In this document: one piece after another, positions 16,447 to 24,816 of the stretch
Position numbering within the stretch: the stretch's first letter is position 1
Layout: each line of letters opens with the position of its first letter
Assembly: GCA_028278335.1 (NCBI GenBank)
Contig: JANQEN010000275.1
Coordinates: 1 to 64,000 of the forward strand
Direction of reading: 5' to 3'
Length of the DNA: 64,000 nt
From: Chitinivibrionales bacterium
GTDB taxonomy: Bacteria > Fibrobacterota > Chitinivibrionia > Chitinivibrionales > JANQEN01
The notes under the pieces: model-generated
Told to the model about the DNA's origin: nothing
What the model saw: only the letters and a program-made list of their open reading frames with translations
Databases searched by the model: none
Position numbers and translations under genes: made by a program

Positions 16447-18876
16447 ATGCTTCAAAAAATTATTGTTTGTCTATGTTTCTCTATATTAACAGTCACTGCT
16501 GCATCGGTCACTAAAACATACCGACTCGATCAACCAATCACAGTAAGTAATGGCGATGTCTATATTCCCGGTGGCCGTCCAAGTATGCAAGGATTTGCAC
16601 CTGCGGTTGCAGTCAAAGGGATGGTGTTAGCATGCCCTGTGGGCCAAAAAGCAACATCAGCAACTGTTACCTATGGAAACCTGATAAAACTTCCGGGAAA
16701 ATTTCATATCCGCGCAACCATCCCAGCTTTTAAAAGTACCGATGGTACAAGATCACCTCAAAAGGGTAGTATTTACGAAGATGCTTCAGCTCAGAAATTA
16801 CTGGCCCGGTATTATGAAAAGGACGCACTCTATCCTGGTATTAACCATGAATATCAGCCGGATAATCAGTTTAAGTATGGTGTTGCCTGTGGTGTTGTGG
16901 TTGTTCATCCAGTTCAGTATAATCCTGTTCGTGAGGAGTTGTACTACTATGATGAAGTTACGGTAACTCTTGAAACAGAACCAATCAAAGCAGAGGACAA
17001 GGTTGCAGCCTATGTGATGACACCCTTTCACCGAAGTATTCTCCAGTTTACAATAGACAACCCAGAAATGTTAGCTGATTTTGAACTCACTCCCATGGAT
17101 GAAAATGACTACGAGGTTTGTGTGATCACCTATCCTGCAGTAAAGGATAAGTTCAATGACTACGTGGCATTAAATAAAAGGCGTGGGCTTAGAACCAAAG
17201 TTGTCCTTATTGCTGATGTGCTCAAAACTGCTGGTGCAACCAACCAAGATAGAATCAGAAATTACATTAATAATCAATACAAGGAGAGCAAAATAGTTTT
17301 CTGTGTATTGGGTGGAGATATTGATAAGATTGTCCATCGCGAGCTCTATTCCGAATCCTACGATCACAATCAAACACCGGATAGATTCTTGAGAAAATAT
17401 TCAGGCTCAGATCTCTATTATGGTACTCTGGACGGTAATTGGAATAGTAATAACAATAATAAGTGGGGTGAACCGGGCGAAGAAGATTTACTTTGGGAAG
17501 TATACGTAGGAAGAATGCCGGTTGACAACACAACCCATCTGACTAACATACTAAAAAAGACAACCCACTATACTGAAACACCCCATGCCGACCAAGCCAC
17601 TAATGTTCTTTTAGCTGGTGAATTCATGTGGGATGACTATGGAAAAACTATCTGGGGTATTGACAACTTGGAACTCTGTGTCGGTTATAAAGATCGCTAT
17701 GGGTATAAATCATACGGATGGCCAGAGCCAAAGTTTAAAATTTCTCGCATATCAGACAAGGAGACCGGTGCGGCCCACGGTTGGGGTGGCAATGATTTAC
17801 GGGGGAAAATTCTCCAGACAAAACCCTCTTGGATCGATCATGATGGTCATTCAAACACGACGTACTGTATGACGATCAACGCAAATGCCATTGATCGTAC
17901 CTATACCAATGAAGGGAGCTCCCAAAACTACTGGATCGGCGTATCACAGGTTGGCTGTAATCCTGCTCAATTTAAGGTACGTGACTGCTTTATGGAACAG
18001 GCGGTATATGCGGCAAAAGGGGCGGTTGCCATGCAGGGTAACTGGGATAGTGGCTATGCCGATGATGATGACAACAATAGCCAAAGTACTTTGGTCTGCC
18101 GATTTGCCCGTGATGCAATGTTTAATAAAAAGAAACGGGTGCCCTTCTTAGAAGCTGCCCACGCCACTGGAAAGGAAGCACTCATTGATGTTTCAACTGA
18201 TCCAAATGCAATTAATATCCCACCCTATTATGGCCTCATTCGCTACTGCACCTACAATACAAATACACTTGGTGATCCAGCATTGGGTGTGTGGACTGAT
18301 AAACCTAAAAAGTTGGACAAACTCTTTGATCATACCGTGACCGCTGGCAAATTGACAATAAAGACACCTCCCTATACCTGTGTGTTGTTAGTTGACCCAT
18401 CCAATGATAAGGAGATTACCGCACAGATCACCGGATATAAATATTCCAGTGGAGCAAATTTTGTTGTTGGTGATAGTACTTGCGAAATTTCTGATAAGGC
18501 CTACAAAACATTTGTGGCAAATAATGGCAAAATTAAAGCCTATATCAAGGCTCCCAATTATCTTCCTGCAGCTTTTGAACTTTCAGTGGCTACTTCAATT
18601 TCCACCACATTGCCTAATCCTATCCGTAGTTTTTCTATCACCCCTCATCAAAACAAAATCTCAGCAACCTATACTTTGGAACAGACTCGCCATGCTTCAC
18701 TATCCCTCTACAATTGCATGGGTAAATTGGTTAAAACTGTCTTTGCAAAACAGCGGTTGTCAAAAGGAACTCACCGGCACTCTATTGATATGAGCAATCA
18801 GGCAGCTGGTGTATACTACTGTAAATTCACAATGAAAAACACCCAAACAGTTACATCTTTTGCGTTAACAAAGTAA
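16447..18876 (+). CDS. Gingipain-type (C25) cysteine protease, secreted, paralogue 1
   Basis: An 809-aa secreted protease: signal peptide, propeptide (to ~residue 215), then the C25 catalytic region. The catalytic dyad is visible as His468 in HDGHSN and Cys504 in QVGCNP. The 36-residue gap is close to the 33 of RgpB (His211/Cys244). Acidic, Ca-site-like stretches (DHNQTPDRF, GEPGEEDL) are conserved with the paralogue at 18965-21397. An Ig-like domain and a T9SS-type sorting tail (SLYNCMGKLVKTVF...GVYYCKFTM) follow, so it is expected at the surface or outside the cell. GTGAGGG precedes the ATG. It faces its paralogue across a shared terminator. Its substrate is unknown. Confidence 0.88.
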   Translation: MLQKIIVCLCFSILTVTAASVTKTYRLDQPITVSNGDVYIPGGRPSMQGFAPAVAVKGMVLACPVGQKATSATVTYGNLIKLPGKFHIRATIPAFKSTDGTRSPQKGSIYEDASAQKLLARYYEKDALYPGINHEYQPDNQFKYGVACGVVVVHPVQYNPVREELYYYDEVTVTLETEPIKAEDKVAAYVMTPFHRSILQFTIDNPEMLADFELTPMDENDYEVCVITYPAVKDKFNDYVALNKRRGLRTKVVLIADVLKTAGATNQDRIRNYINNQYKESKIVFCVLGGDIDKIVHRELYSESYDHNQTPDRFLRKYSGSDLYYGTLDGNWNSNNNNKWGEPGEEDLLWEVYVGRMPVDNTTHLTNILKKTTHYTETPHADQATNVLLAGEFMWDDYGKTIWGIDNLELCVGYKDRYGYKSYGWPEPKFKISRISDKETGAAHGWGGNDLRGKILQTKPSWIDHDGHSNTTYCMTINANAIDRTYTNEGSSQNYWIGVSQVGCNPAQFKVRDCFMEQAVYAAKGAVAMQGNWDSGYADDDDNNSQSTLVCRFARDAMFNKKKRVPFLEAAHATGKEALIDVSTDPNAINIPPYYGLIRYCTYNTNTLGDPALGVWTDKPKKLDKLFDHTVTAGKLTIKTPPYTCVLLVDPSNDKEITAQITGYKYSSGANFVVGDSTCEISDKAYKTFVANNGKIKAYIKAPNYLPAAFELSVATSISTTLPNPIRSFSITPHQNKISATYTLEQTRHASLSLYNCMGKLVKTVFAKQRLSKGTHRHSIDMSNQAAGVYYCKFTMKNTQTVTSFALTK

Positions 18877-18905
18877 ATTAAACCAACTGAATAGTTATAC
18901 ATCAT

Positions 18906-18941
18906 AAAAAAGCTCTGGAGAGATATCCCCAGAGCTTTTTT
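18906..18941. terminator. Bidirectional rho-independent terminator
   Basis: AAAAAAGCTCTGG pairs with CCAGAGCTTTTTT across an 8-9-nt loop, with A-run and T-run on the two sides. It serves both convergent C25 protease genes. Confidence 0.92.
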
Positions 18942-18964
18942 ATTGTCCTATTATCTATAATGCT

Positions 18965-21397
18965 CTAGTTTGTTACTAAAAAGGTATTCACCTTCTGGAA
19001 TTGAGGTGTAGAGATTTTACAATAGTAAAGACCACTTCCAAACCCATCGGTATCAAGGGAAACTATCTTTTTAGTTCCAGCTTTAACAGAGAAATCCTTT
19101 ACTTGTTTTACACAAGCACCCTTTACATTATAAAGGGACATCGAAACAGAGGTGTTCTTTGCAAGTGTCAAGGAAACTAGTGTATTCTTTCCTACCGAAT
19201 TTATTGTTAACTGTTGAAGATCCTCTGGATTAGTTGTCTGTGCAATCGGGGTTGCCATACTCACATCAAAGGACTTTGGCAAGTAATTAGTTGCCTTTAT
19301 ATACACCTTTATTTTATTATTTTGAGCTGCATATTCTTTATAGGCTGCGTCTGCAATTGAGCTAGCACTATCGCCTATTACAAAACTGGTATTGGCGTTG
19401 TATTTATACCCAGTGATCTGGGTGCTAAATATCTCATCAGTCGAAGCATCTGCCAAAGCAACACAGGTATAGGGTGGACAATTCTCAATGGTAAATTTTT
19501 CAGCAGTAGCTAAAACATTGAATGTGGTGGGCGTCAAGTCCTTTGGTGTGTCTGTCCAAATAGAGAGCGCTGGATCACCAAAGCCATTGGTATTATAGCA
19601 GCAATAACGCATTAAGCCATAATAGGGTGCAATATTAAGGGCATTGGGGTTGATTGCAGTCTCTGCAATTGATTCTTTTCCCCCGGCAAAGGTTGCCTCA
19701 ATGAAATGGATGCGCCGCTCTGGATTAAAAATCGCATCATGTAGAAAACGAATGGGCACACAACTGGGGTGATTGTTATCATCATCATCGCCAATCCCAT
19801 TATCCCAGTTACCCATGACATAGACTGCACCCTTTGATTGGGTTACCATCATCTCCATAAAACAGTCACGTACTTCAAAATTCATTATATTACAACCACC
19901 GGAATAGGATATAAAATAGTTCTGATTGTTTCCGGTATTGTTAAAGACATTAGGAATCTGAGTACTACTTATGGAAAAAGAATAGGATGTATTACCATGT
20001 CCCTGATGATTTATCCATGATGGTTTGTGGCGAACCAATTCATTATTTAGATCTCTGCCAACCCAGCCATTTTCCGCACCGGTTTCCTTGTCTGTAATCC
20101 ACTCAAGATCAAATTTTGGCTCTGGCCATCCGTGAGTTTTCCAGCCATATCTATCTTGGTAGCCAACAAAGAGTGCAAGGTTATCTGCTCCCCAAATTGT
20201 CTTGCCATAGTCATCCCATGCAAACTCTCCTGCCATAAGCACCTTTTTAACAAGATCCTTTTTAGGGGTCTCTGCATAGTGGAATGTCTTTTTGAGCATG
20301 TTATCTAGGTGAGTCGTATTGTCCGCAGGCATACGTGCTAAAAACACCTCAAAGTACATGTCCTCTTCACCAGGTTCTCCATATTTATTGTTGCCGTTGT
20401 TATTCCAGCTGCCATCTAAGGTCGCATAAAACATATCTGCACCAGAGTAGACCTTACGAAAACGATCTGGGGTTTGATTGTGGTCATAGGCTTCGGAGTA
20501 GAGTTTTTGTATCTTGATATGCTCAACATCACCACCAAGGACCACAAAGACAATCTTATGATCAGTATATTGTTTCTTTATAAAAGCTCTGATCTTCTCT
20601 TGAACTGTCCCGCTGCCACCTTGAGATGCCTCGGATACGGAAAAGACCTTTGCCCGAAACCCACGACGTTTATTAAAAGCCACATATTCATCAAACTTGC
20701 TTTTAATTGCATCATGGGAGATAATACAAACCTCATAATCGGTCTTAGCCCTGGGTGAAAGTTTTAAGGTTGCAACAGCTTCTTTATTATCAACCATCTG
20801 GTACAGAAGACTTCTAGAAAAGGGTGTCATAACATACGCAGCCACCTCTTTTGAAGCATCAACAGGTTCGGTTTCAACAGTCACTGTAATTCTATCATAG
20901 GTATAAAGTTCTTGACGAACAGGATTGTACTGAACAGGATTGACTGCAACAGTGGTCAAGGGCACACCGTTTTTGTATCCTGTTATAAAGGGTGGATTCT
21001 TTTCAATGCCTGGAAAGAGGGCATCCTTATCATAGACCGCTGCTAAGAGGCTCCGTGCTTGTGCATCGCGCATAATCTCTCTTTTCGCATTTCCCTTAAT
21101 AGCGCTCATATCTTTATAGGCAGGAATAACTGGCTCAATCGCATGATTTCCCTTAAATCGTACAAGATTGCCATATTCAACAGACACCGATTTTGCCTGT
21201 TCCCCGGGTTTGAGCATAAGCATGCACCCCTTCACCGATACAGCAGGAGCAAAACCCTGATCACTGGGGCGACAACCTTTGAGGTAGGTGTATCCCTCTT
21301 TAACCCTCAAATCGGAAAATTTATAGACTTTTTTTACTGTTCCTGCAGAGACCAGAACAATAGAAATGCATAAGAGTGTGGTGATTTTTTGTAACAT
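18965..21397 (-). CDS. Gingipain-type (C25) cysteine protease, secreted, paralogue 2
   Basis: An 810-aa protease with the same plan as the convergent gene next to it. It has a signal peptide (MLQKITTLLCISIVLVSAG), a propeptide, and a catalytic domain with His467 (NHQGHGN) and Cys502 (SGGCN). An Ig-like domain and a T9SS-type tail (SLYNVKGACVKQVKDF... GLYYCKISTP) complete it. Shared blocks with paralogue 1 include VLGGD, YDHNQTPDRF, GEPGEEDM, WGDDYGKTIWG-like and GDDDDNN. The start at 21397 is set by the GGAGG site 6 nt upstream and by the signal peptide; the frame stays open upstream but without a site. The two genes appear to be an old inverted duplication, since protein similarity is high but divergence is clear. 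Confidence 0.88.
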   Translation of the reverse strand: MLQKITTLLCISIVLVSAGTVKKVYKFSDLRVKEGYTYLKGCRPSDQGFAPAVSVKGCMLMLKPGEQAKSVSVEYGNLVRFKGNHAIEPVIPAYKDMSAIKGNAKREIMRDAQARSLLAAVYDKDALFPGIEKNPPFITGYKNGVPLTTVAVNPVQYNPVRQELYTYDRITVTVETEPVDASKEVAAYVMTPFSRSLLYQMVDNKEAVATLKLSPRAKTDYEVCIISHDAIKSKFDEYVAFNKRRGFRAKVFSVSEASQGGSGTVQEKIRAFIKKQYTDHKIVFVVLGGDVEHIKIQKLYSEAYDHNQTPDRFRKVYSGADMFYATLDGSWNNNGNNKYGEPGEEDMYFEVFLARMPADNTTHLDNMLKKTFHYAETPKKDLVKKVLMAGEFAWDDYGKTIWGADNLALFVGYQDRYGWKTHGWPEPKFDLEWITDKETGAENGWVGRDLNNELVRHKPSWINHQGHGNTSYSFSISSTQIPNVFNNTGNNQNYFISYSGGCNIMNFEVRDCFMEMMVTQSKGAVYVMGNWDNGIGDDDDNNHPSCVPIRFLHDAIFNPERRIHFIEATFAGGKESIAETAINPNALNIAPYYGLMRYCCYNTNGFGDPALSIWTDTPKDLTPTTFNVLATAEKFTIENCPPYTCVALADASTDEIFSTQITGYKYNANTSFVIGDSASSIADAAYKEYAAQNNKIKVYIKATNYLPKSFDVSMATPIAQTTNPEDLQQLTINSVGKNTLVSLTLAKNTSVSMSLYNVKGACVKQVKDFSVKAGTKKIVSLDTDGFGSGLYYCKISTPQFQKVNTFLVTN

Positions 21398-21633
21398 AAA
21401 GCCTCCATTTAAATGATAAGTTTCTAGCCCCCCATGGCGTGTTCCCATTGGACAAAAATCTATTAAACAAGTCCATGGTGAAACTTTCAGATCAAAAATA
21501 AAAGTCGATGATTTTTGTTTCAAGAAAATCATACATTATTTACAACTTATATCATGGGAAGCAAAATGGATGATTAATCCGCTAAATATCAAAGGACATG
21601 TCAGGACTGCTCAACACCCAAATTGCACTTATT

Positions 21634-21668
21634 ATGGGTATTTATCAGCACGCTGCGCAAATACCCAT
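21634..21668. other. Hairpin downstream of the propeller gene
   Basis: ATGGGTATTT (21634-21643) pairs perfectly with AAATACCCAT (21659-21668). It lies just past the stop of the Ycf48-like gene but has no T-run, so it may be a weak terminator or an mRNA-end stabiliser. The rest of 21398-21633 shows no gene. Confidence 0.45.
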
Positions 21669-21684
21669 TCTGAAAGATAGACCA

Positions 21685-23781
21685 TTATTTAAAAAGAGCA
21701 ACCTTTTGAGAAATAGCCAATGATTCCAATTGCAATGTTACAATAAAAAGACCACTGGGCACATCTCTTCTGAGTACGGTTCTGCTATATCGACCTTTTA
21801 CATGAAACCCATTGGTAAGAGTTTTTAATTTCTTTCCAGAAAGGTCGTAAATAGAAAGTACGACTATACTACTCTTTGGAATTTCAAAGGAGATTTGTAT
21901 AGCAGCGTGGTGATTATTTGAAGAGCGAATCTGCAAAACAGGAGCAATGTTACATTTTAATCTCCTTTGATAAGCAATGGGGGTCACCCCACCATTCTCT
22001 GTCTTAAGAATAGAGCCATGCTCACCAACGACCCACCCCTTTGCTATGCTTCCAAAGGAAACACCATAAAGGGTATTTACTGTTGGTGAGGAGCATGTTA
22101 TCCACTCTTTGCCTGCATTAACTGTCCTTAAAATGGTACCCTTCTCGCCAGTGATCCATCCTCGAACCGAATCTAAAAATGTTACTGATTTTAGGGCTGC
22201 GGTCACCGTGCTCTGTTGAATACTCCAAGAACTCCCACCATTTTCCGTAGTAACAATCACTCCATCGCTTCCTACAGCCCATCCCCTATCAGCATTGACA
22301 AAGTAGACTGCATTCAAGTCCCCAGTGGTCCCACTGGACTGTTCATTCCATTGATTGCCATTATTGGAGGTTGCAATAATCGTCCCTTTTTTACCGCAGA
22401 TCCAACCTTTTTGATTATTTATAAAATGGAGCCCCCTTAAATCCTCCGTGGTGCCTGTTGACAAGGAGGACCATGTACTCCCTCCATCAATGGTTTGTAG
22501 TGCTACTCCCCTATCTCCCACCGTATAACCAGATTGGGGGGAGGAAAAGGTTAGAGCATTTAGATTTTTAGTAATCCCACTCTTTTGCACTTTCCATTTT
22601 GTACCACCATCACTGGTGTGCAGAATAATCCCATACCAACCAGCGCACCATCCCTTTTGCTCATTTATAAAGCACACTGTATACAGTGGGTTTATAGAAT
22701 CATTATCCTGCTTTGTCCAACGATTGCCACCATCAGATGTCTTTAGGATATTACCTAAAATGCCAACGGCCCATGCTGTATTTGAATCTATGCAAGTCAC
22801 GGCGTAAAGATGCTCAAGGGTGCCCTTACTTTGCTTGTTCCAGGATGAACCACTATTGGTGGTCTTAAGTATGATACCACTCTCCCCCATTGCCCAAGCA
22901 GTTGAAGTATTGGCGAGTCCAATAGCAAAGAGATCCTTTTTTGAATTGGTGGTACTTCCGCTATAGGAACGCCCGCCATTGGTTGACTTAATAATAATAC
23001 CAGATTGACCTGAAGCAAACCCCCTTTGATCACCAGAAAAAGCAACGTCATATAAAAGGTCACCACCGGAGTTACTCTGTTTACTCCAGGAGTTTCCTCC
23101 ATTAGTGGTTTTTAAAACCATTCCCCATTCGCCAACAGCGACTCCTGTGTTGGCATTAAAGAAATGAGAGGCAAAGAGGTTGCGATTTTCATCACTAGCT
23201 TTGATACTCCACGATGATCCACCGTTAGTTGTATATAATGTATACCCACTGAAATCAGTCCATCCAACCAAACTACCCTTAGTGTCACTACTAAAATAAC
23301 AGTCCTCAAGTTGAAGAGAATCGCCCACCTCTTTTAATTGCCAGGACTCTCCCCCATCAGTTGTCTGAAGCAATGTGCCCTTATAGCCGCAGGCCCACCC
23401 CTTTTGAGCATCCTGAAAATAGAGCGCCCGCAACTCCTTTGTGGTACCACTGCTCTGTTTTACCCAGTTTACTCCACCATCTTTAGTTTTACAGATCTTT
23501 CCAGAGGCACCTACAATCCACCCAATCTTTTTGTCAACAAAGAATACCGCATTGACTCCTTGGGATGTTATACTATCTATGCTTATACTCTTCCAGGTTA
23601 CTCCCTTATCATCAGTTGCAACAATCGAATTACCACCAATCCCAATGACATTATCTTCATCAAAAACATGGAGTGCCTTTAAAGAATTTCCCTGGGGAAA
23701 TGGATTTTGCCAAGACCAAATTATTTCATTGCTAAAGGAATGGGTTATACCCAATAGCGCTATAAATAGCAATAATCTCAT
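21685..23781 (-). CDS. Secreted Ycf48-like beta-propeller protein with sorting tail
   Basis: A 698-aa exported protein. After a signal peptide there are about fourteen ~42-residue repeats of the Ycf48/BNR type (GWAVG..G.I..T.DGG..W...). A T9SS-type C-terminal tail follows (VVLSIYDLSGKKLKTLTNGFHVKGRY...). Ycf48 itself has seven repeats, so this is probably a double propeller. Such proteins bind other proteins or glycans, and no catalytic residues are evident. The start has AGGGAG at 7 nt. It follows the deiodinase-like gene by 26 nt on the same strand, so the two form an operon of exported proteins. Confidence 0.85.
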   Translation of the reverse strand: MRLLLFIALLGITHSFSNEIIWSWQNPFPQGNSLKALHVFDEDNVIGIGGNSIVATDDKGVTWKSISIDSITSQGVNAVFFVDKKIGWIVGASGKICKTKDGGVNWVKQSSGTTKELRALYFQDAQKGWACGYKGTLLQTTDGGESWQLKEVGDSLQLEDCYFSSDTKGSLVGWTDFSGYTLYTTNGGSSWSIKASDENRNLFASHFFNANTGVAVGEWGMVLKTTNGGNSWSKQSNSGGDLLYDVAFSGDQRGFASGQSGIIIKSTNGGRSYSGSTTNSKKDLFAIGLANTSTAWAMGESGIILKTTNSGSSWNKQSKGTLEHLYAVTCIDSNTAWAVGILGNILKTSDGGNRWTKQDNDSINPLYTVCFINEQKGWCAGWYGIILHTSDGGTKWKVQKSGITKNLNALTFSSPQSGYTVGDRGVALQTIDGGSTWSSLSTGTTEDLRGLHFINNQKGWICGKKGTIIATSNNGNQWNEQSSGTTGDLNAVYFVNADRGWAVGSDGVIVTTENGGSSWSIQQSTVTAALKSVTFLDSVRGWITGEKGTILRTVNAGKEWITCSSPTVNTLYGVSFGSIAKGWVVGEHGSILKTENGGVTPIAYQRRLKCNIAPVLQIRSSNNHHAAIQISFEIPKSSIVVLSIYDLSGKKLKTLTNGFHVKGRYSRTVLRRDVPSGLFIVTLQLESLAISQKVALFK

Positions 23782-23807
23782 TGCTTTACTCCCTAAAAAT
23801 GCTTTCC

Positions 23808-24623
23808 TTACTGTAGGGTAATGATTCGAGTTAATTTCTGATTGCTTGTTGAAATTTTCAAGAGAAATCTGCCCTTAGAAAGTACCGGTTGAGGAGTGAA
23901 CAGCATTGTACCCTGTCCCTGTTGAGTTGCGACAAGTCTACCCAAAATAGAATAAACTTTCATACTACCAACTTGATTCGAAGGAAATGCAACGGAAATA
24001 ATACTGTTATTCAACCTAGTAACTACGAGTGGTTCTGAAGCTGGTGTGTAATCGCTCCCATTAGTATAGGAATAGGGTTCATATTCATTGACAAGCTTTG
24101 CAACCTCTCGATCAATGGTATTGTAAGAATTGGCAGACATGACAAACTGAATCGTATACACGACAATTCCACGTTTGTCAATCAATACACACCCGGTTGG
24201 CCCTGGTTTATATAAATTGAGCCACTCATTCTTCATATTATCTATAAGCACTGGTATGGTCATATCATACTTGTTCTGGTATTCACGATAGAGTTCAATG
24301 CGTTGCTCAAAGGTAGAGGGCTGAAAATTCATATCCGGGTGCGTCTCTTTGACGTACACATCAAACATGGCAATTGATGAATTATTTTTATACTTTTGAT
24401 AGAGTTCTTCGCGATCCCGCGCGGCATTGACAAAGGGTCCTCAACAAAGGTTTCCCGATATAAGCAGAACTGCCTTTTCACCCCGAAAATCGGATAACGT
24501 CGTAGAATCACCGGTCGCCAAATTATAGAGTGTAAAATCAGGAGCTGGTTTGTTGATTTCAGGAACCGCGAAAATAATCGAACAGGACATCAACACTACT
24601 ACTATTGTTAGAGGCCATCTCAT
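23808..24623 (-). CDS. Secreted deiodinase/peroxiredoxin-like selenoprotein (in-frame UGA)
   Basis: About 271 aa if TGA at 24441-24443 is read as selenocysteine (residue 61). The frame is open before and after this codon and no other lesion is present. Upstream: signal peptide, then PEINKPAPDFTLYNL and RGEKAVLLISGNLC, a thioredoxin-fold start. Downstream: GPFVNAARDREELYQKY, FDVYVKETHPD, an ERI/LY helix, IPVLIDNMKNEW, and GPTGCVLIDKRGIVVY. This is the block order of the iodothyronine-deiodinase/SelPrx-like redoxin family, whose active site is GSCTU-PPF. The TGA sits at that Sec position, with an adjacent Cys60. A T9SS-type tail of ~85 residues follows. Probably an exported thiol/selenol redox enzyme; substrate unknown. 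If UGA is not recoded it is a broken gene. Confidence 0.75.
24406..24443 (-). promoter_or_regulatory. Candidate bacterial SECIS element at the in-frame UGA
   Basis: Directly 3' of the UGA, a CGCG/CGCG stem encloses the six-base loop CGGGAU, with the loop guanines 23-25 nt after the UGA. Bacterial SECIS elements carry one or two guanines in an apical loop about 16-37 nt after the UGA. The visible stem is short and its lower part is not obvious, so this is a candidate only. Confidence 0.4.
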
Positions 24624-24760
24624 AACATATCCCAATCGTTTGGGTTAAATTATTCAAATAATTTAATATGTTGAGGCCCCCAAAGATCCCAACGTCATAG
24701 GTGGGTCACCACTATATAATTTACGCTTTTTATAGGTTATTTGCCAGTATTAATTGATAA

Positions 24761-24790
24761 AAAAAAGGGACGTTATAAAAACGTCCCTTT
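24761..24790 (-). terminator. Rho-independent terminator of the third C25 protease gene
   Basis: AAAGGGACGTT and AACGTCCCTTT form the stem. On the minus strand it is followed by a run of eight T, 27 nt past the stop of the protease gene. Confidence 0.93.
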
Positions 24791-24816
24791 AATATCATAT
24801 TACTTAAACCTATCAT

